DNA from: Deltaproteobacteria bacterium
Lineage (GTDB): Bacteria; Desulfobacterota; Desulfarculia; Adiutricales; Adiutricaceae
Assembly: GCA_031273455.1 (NCBI GenBank)
Contig: JAISRZ010000017.1
Coordinates: 1 to 64,000, forward strand
Length of the DNA: 64,000 nucleotides
Direction of reading: 5' to 3'
The translations under genes and the position numbers were made by a program. Shown one piece after another: positions 63,574 to 64,000 of this stretch (its first letter is position 1; each line of letters begins with the position of its first letter). Below the pieces are notes generated by a model. It did no database searches, had not been told where the DNA came from, and saw only the letters and a list, made by a program, of their open reading frames with translations.

Positions 63574-64000
63574 TGGTCTCTCTCCAGGAATTTTACTCGC
63601 CTGAGACCATATAACACATTCTGAGATGTAATACAAGATCAATTCAGGTTTTAGAGACGGTTTTCGGATAATTAATTCTCTTAAGGCTGGCATGCTTAAA
63701 ATTAAAAATTATAGGGGGACAATCGCCCACAGTAATTATTGGCCAGTTTAAAAAGAAATGACTGAAAACGTTTCCGCTGTTTATCTCTCACTTTTCGTCA
63801 AACTAGCGAGGACTTATTAAGAACCAGTTTGGCTCAAAAAGTCCTGAGCCGGAAAACCGGGCCGGTCAAAGGCCCGGGATCATAACCTTTATTATAACCT
63901 ACTTTAAAGGTTAGGGCGACCATCATAAATTAAAAAAATTACTGACTAATTAAATAATTATAAATTAATAAGTTAAAAATTGATATAGAATTATAAATAA
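63574..64000. other. A+T-rich right edge of the window
   Basis: About 430 bases upstream of cheD. It holds two GC-rich short inverted pieces around 63850-63880 and a very A+T-rich end. No gene is recognised; the next gene may begin beyond the window. Confidence 0.35.

Noticed and set aside
1-64000. rRNA, tRNA or tmRNA genes
   Set aside because: I looked through the spacers for T-loop-like GGTTCGANTCC and rRNA landmarks and found none; a dedicated scan could still find a divergent tRNA.

Overview
The window reads as chromosome of a Gram-negative, chemotactic bacterium. Supporting genes are a Pal lipoprotein, periplasmic PstS, CheA/CheD/methyl-accepting proteins and a stand-alone FchA plus FolD for one-carbon metabolism. 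The recA-alaS and rpmE-prfA-prmC neighbourhoods fit a deltaproteobacterial (Desulfobacterota-like) lineage, but no rRNA is present to prove this. Genes are G+C-rich while long spacers are A+T-rich. Many decayed transposase, nuclease and toxin-antitoxin remnants suggest a genome under relaxed selection, possibly host-associated (inference).

Layout. 1-15 kb, all minus strand: the edge of an AAA-ATPase/nuclease gene, a chemoreceptor, a LUD-domain protein with a HExxH protein, a glutamine cyclotransferase, a chemotaxis cluster (CheD-receiver fusion, CheA, response regulator), Pal, a sugar epimerase and a large TPR protein. 15-22 kb is a decayed island: a Bdr-like coiled-coil protein, pseudogenes, five tandem ~132-bp repeats, a Rpn-type nuclease and a transposase whose second catalytic Asp seems lost. 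22-26 kb, minus strand: prmC, prfA, rpmE, fchA, folD. 26-30 kb, plus strand: a phosphodiester glycosidase-like protein, a nucleosidase and alanine dehydrogenase.

29.8-39.1 kb holds almost no intact genes and is the most unusual part. It has two ~1.16-kb direct repeats, seven copies of a ~140-bp repeat, two perfect DnaA boxes, more than twenty TTTTGAACA-like motifs and ten copies of a 16-bp palindrome, GTTTCCCYGGGGAAAC, that recalls parS and Noc sites. Intact genes upstream of ~26 kb point left and those at 26-57 kb point right. I propose a replication-origin or partition-like region invaded by insertion sequences; this is inference.

40-57 kb, plus strand: cstA with a hybrid histidine kinase that has two extracellular solute-binding domains, two mobile nuclease genes, then a phosphate operon in the order pstC-pstA-pstB-phoU-phoB-phoR with pstS last behind its own spacer. 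57-64 kb, minus strand: purD, alaS, recA and a second, stand-alone cheD. The two CheD proteins, CheA, the receptor and the receivers probably belong to one chemosensory pathway. The Pst/Pho genes form a complete phosphate uptake and sensing unit.
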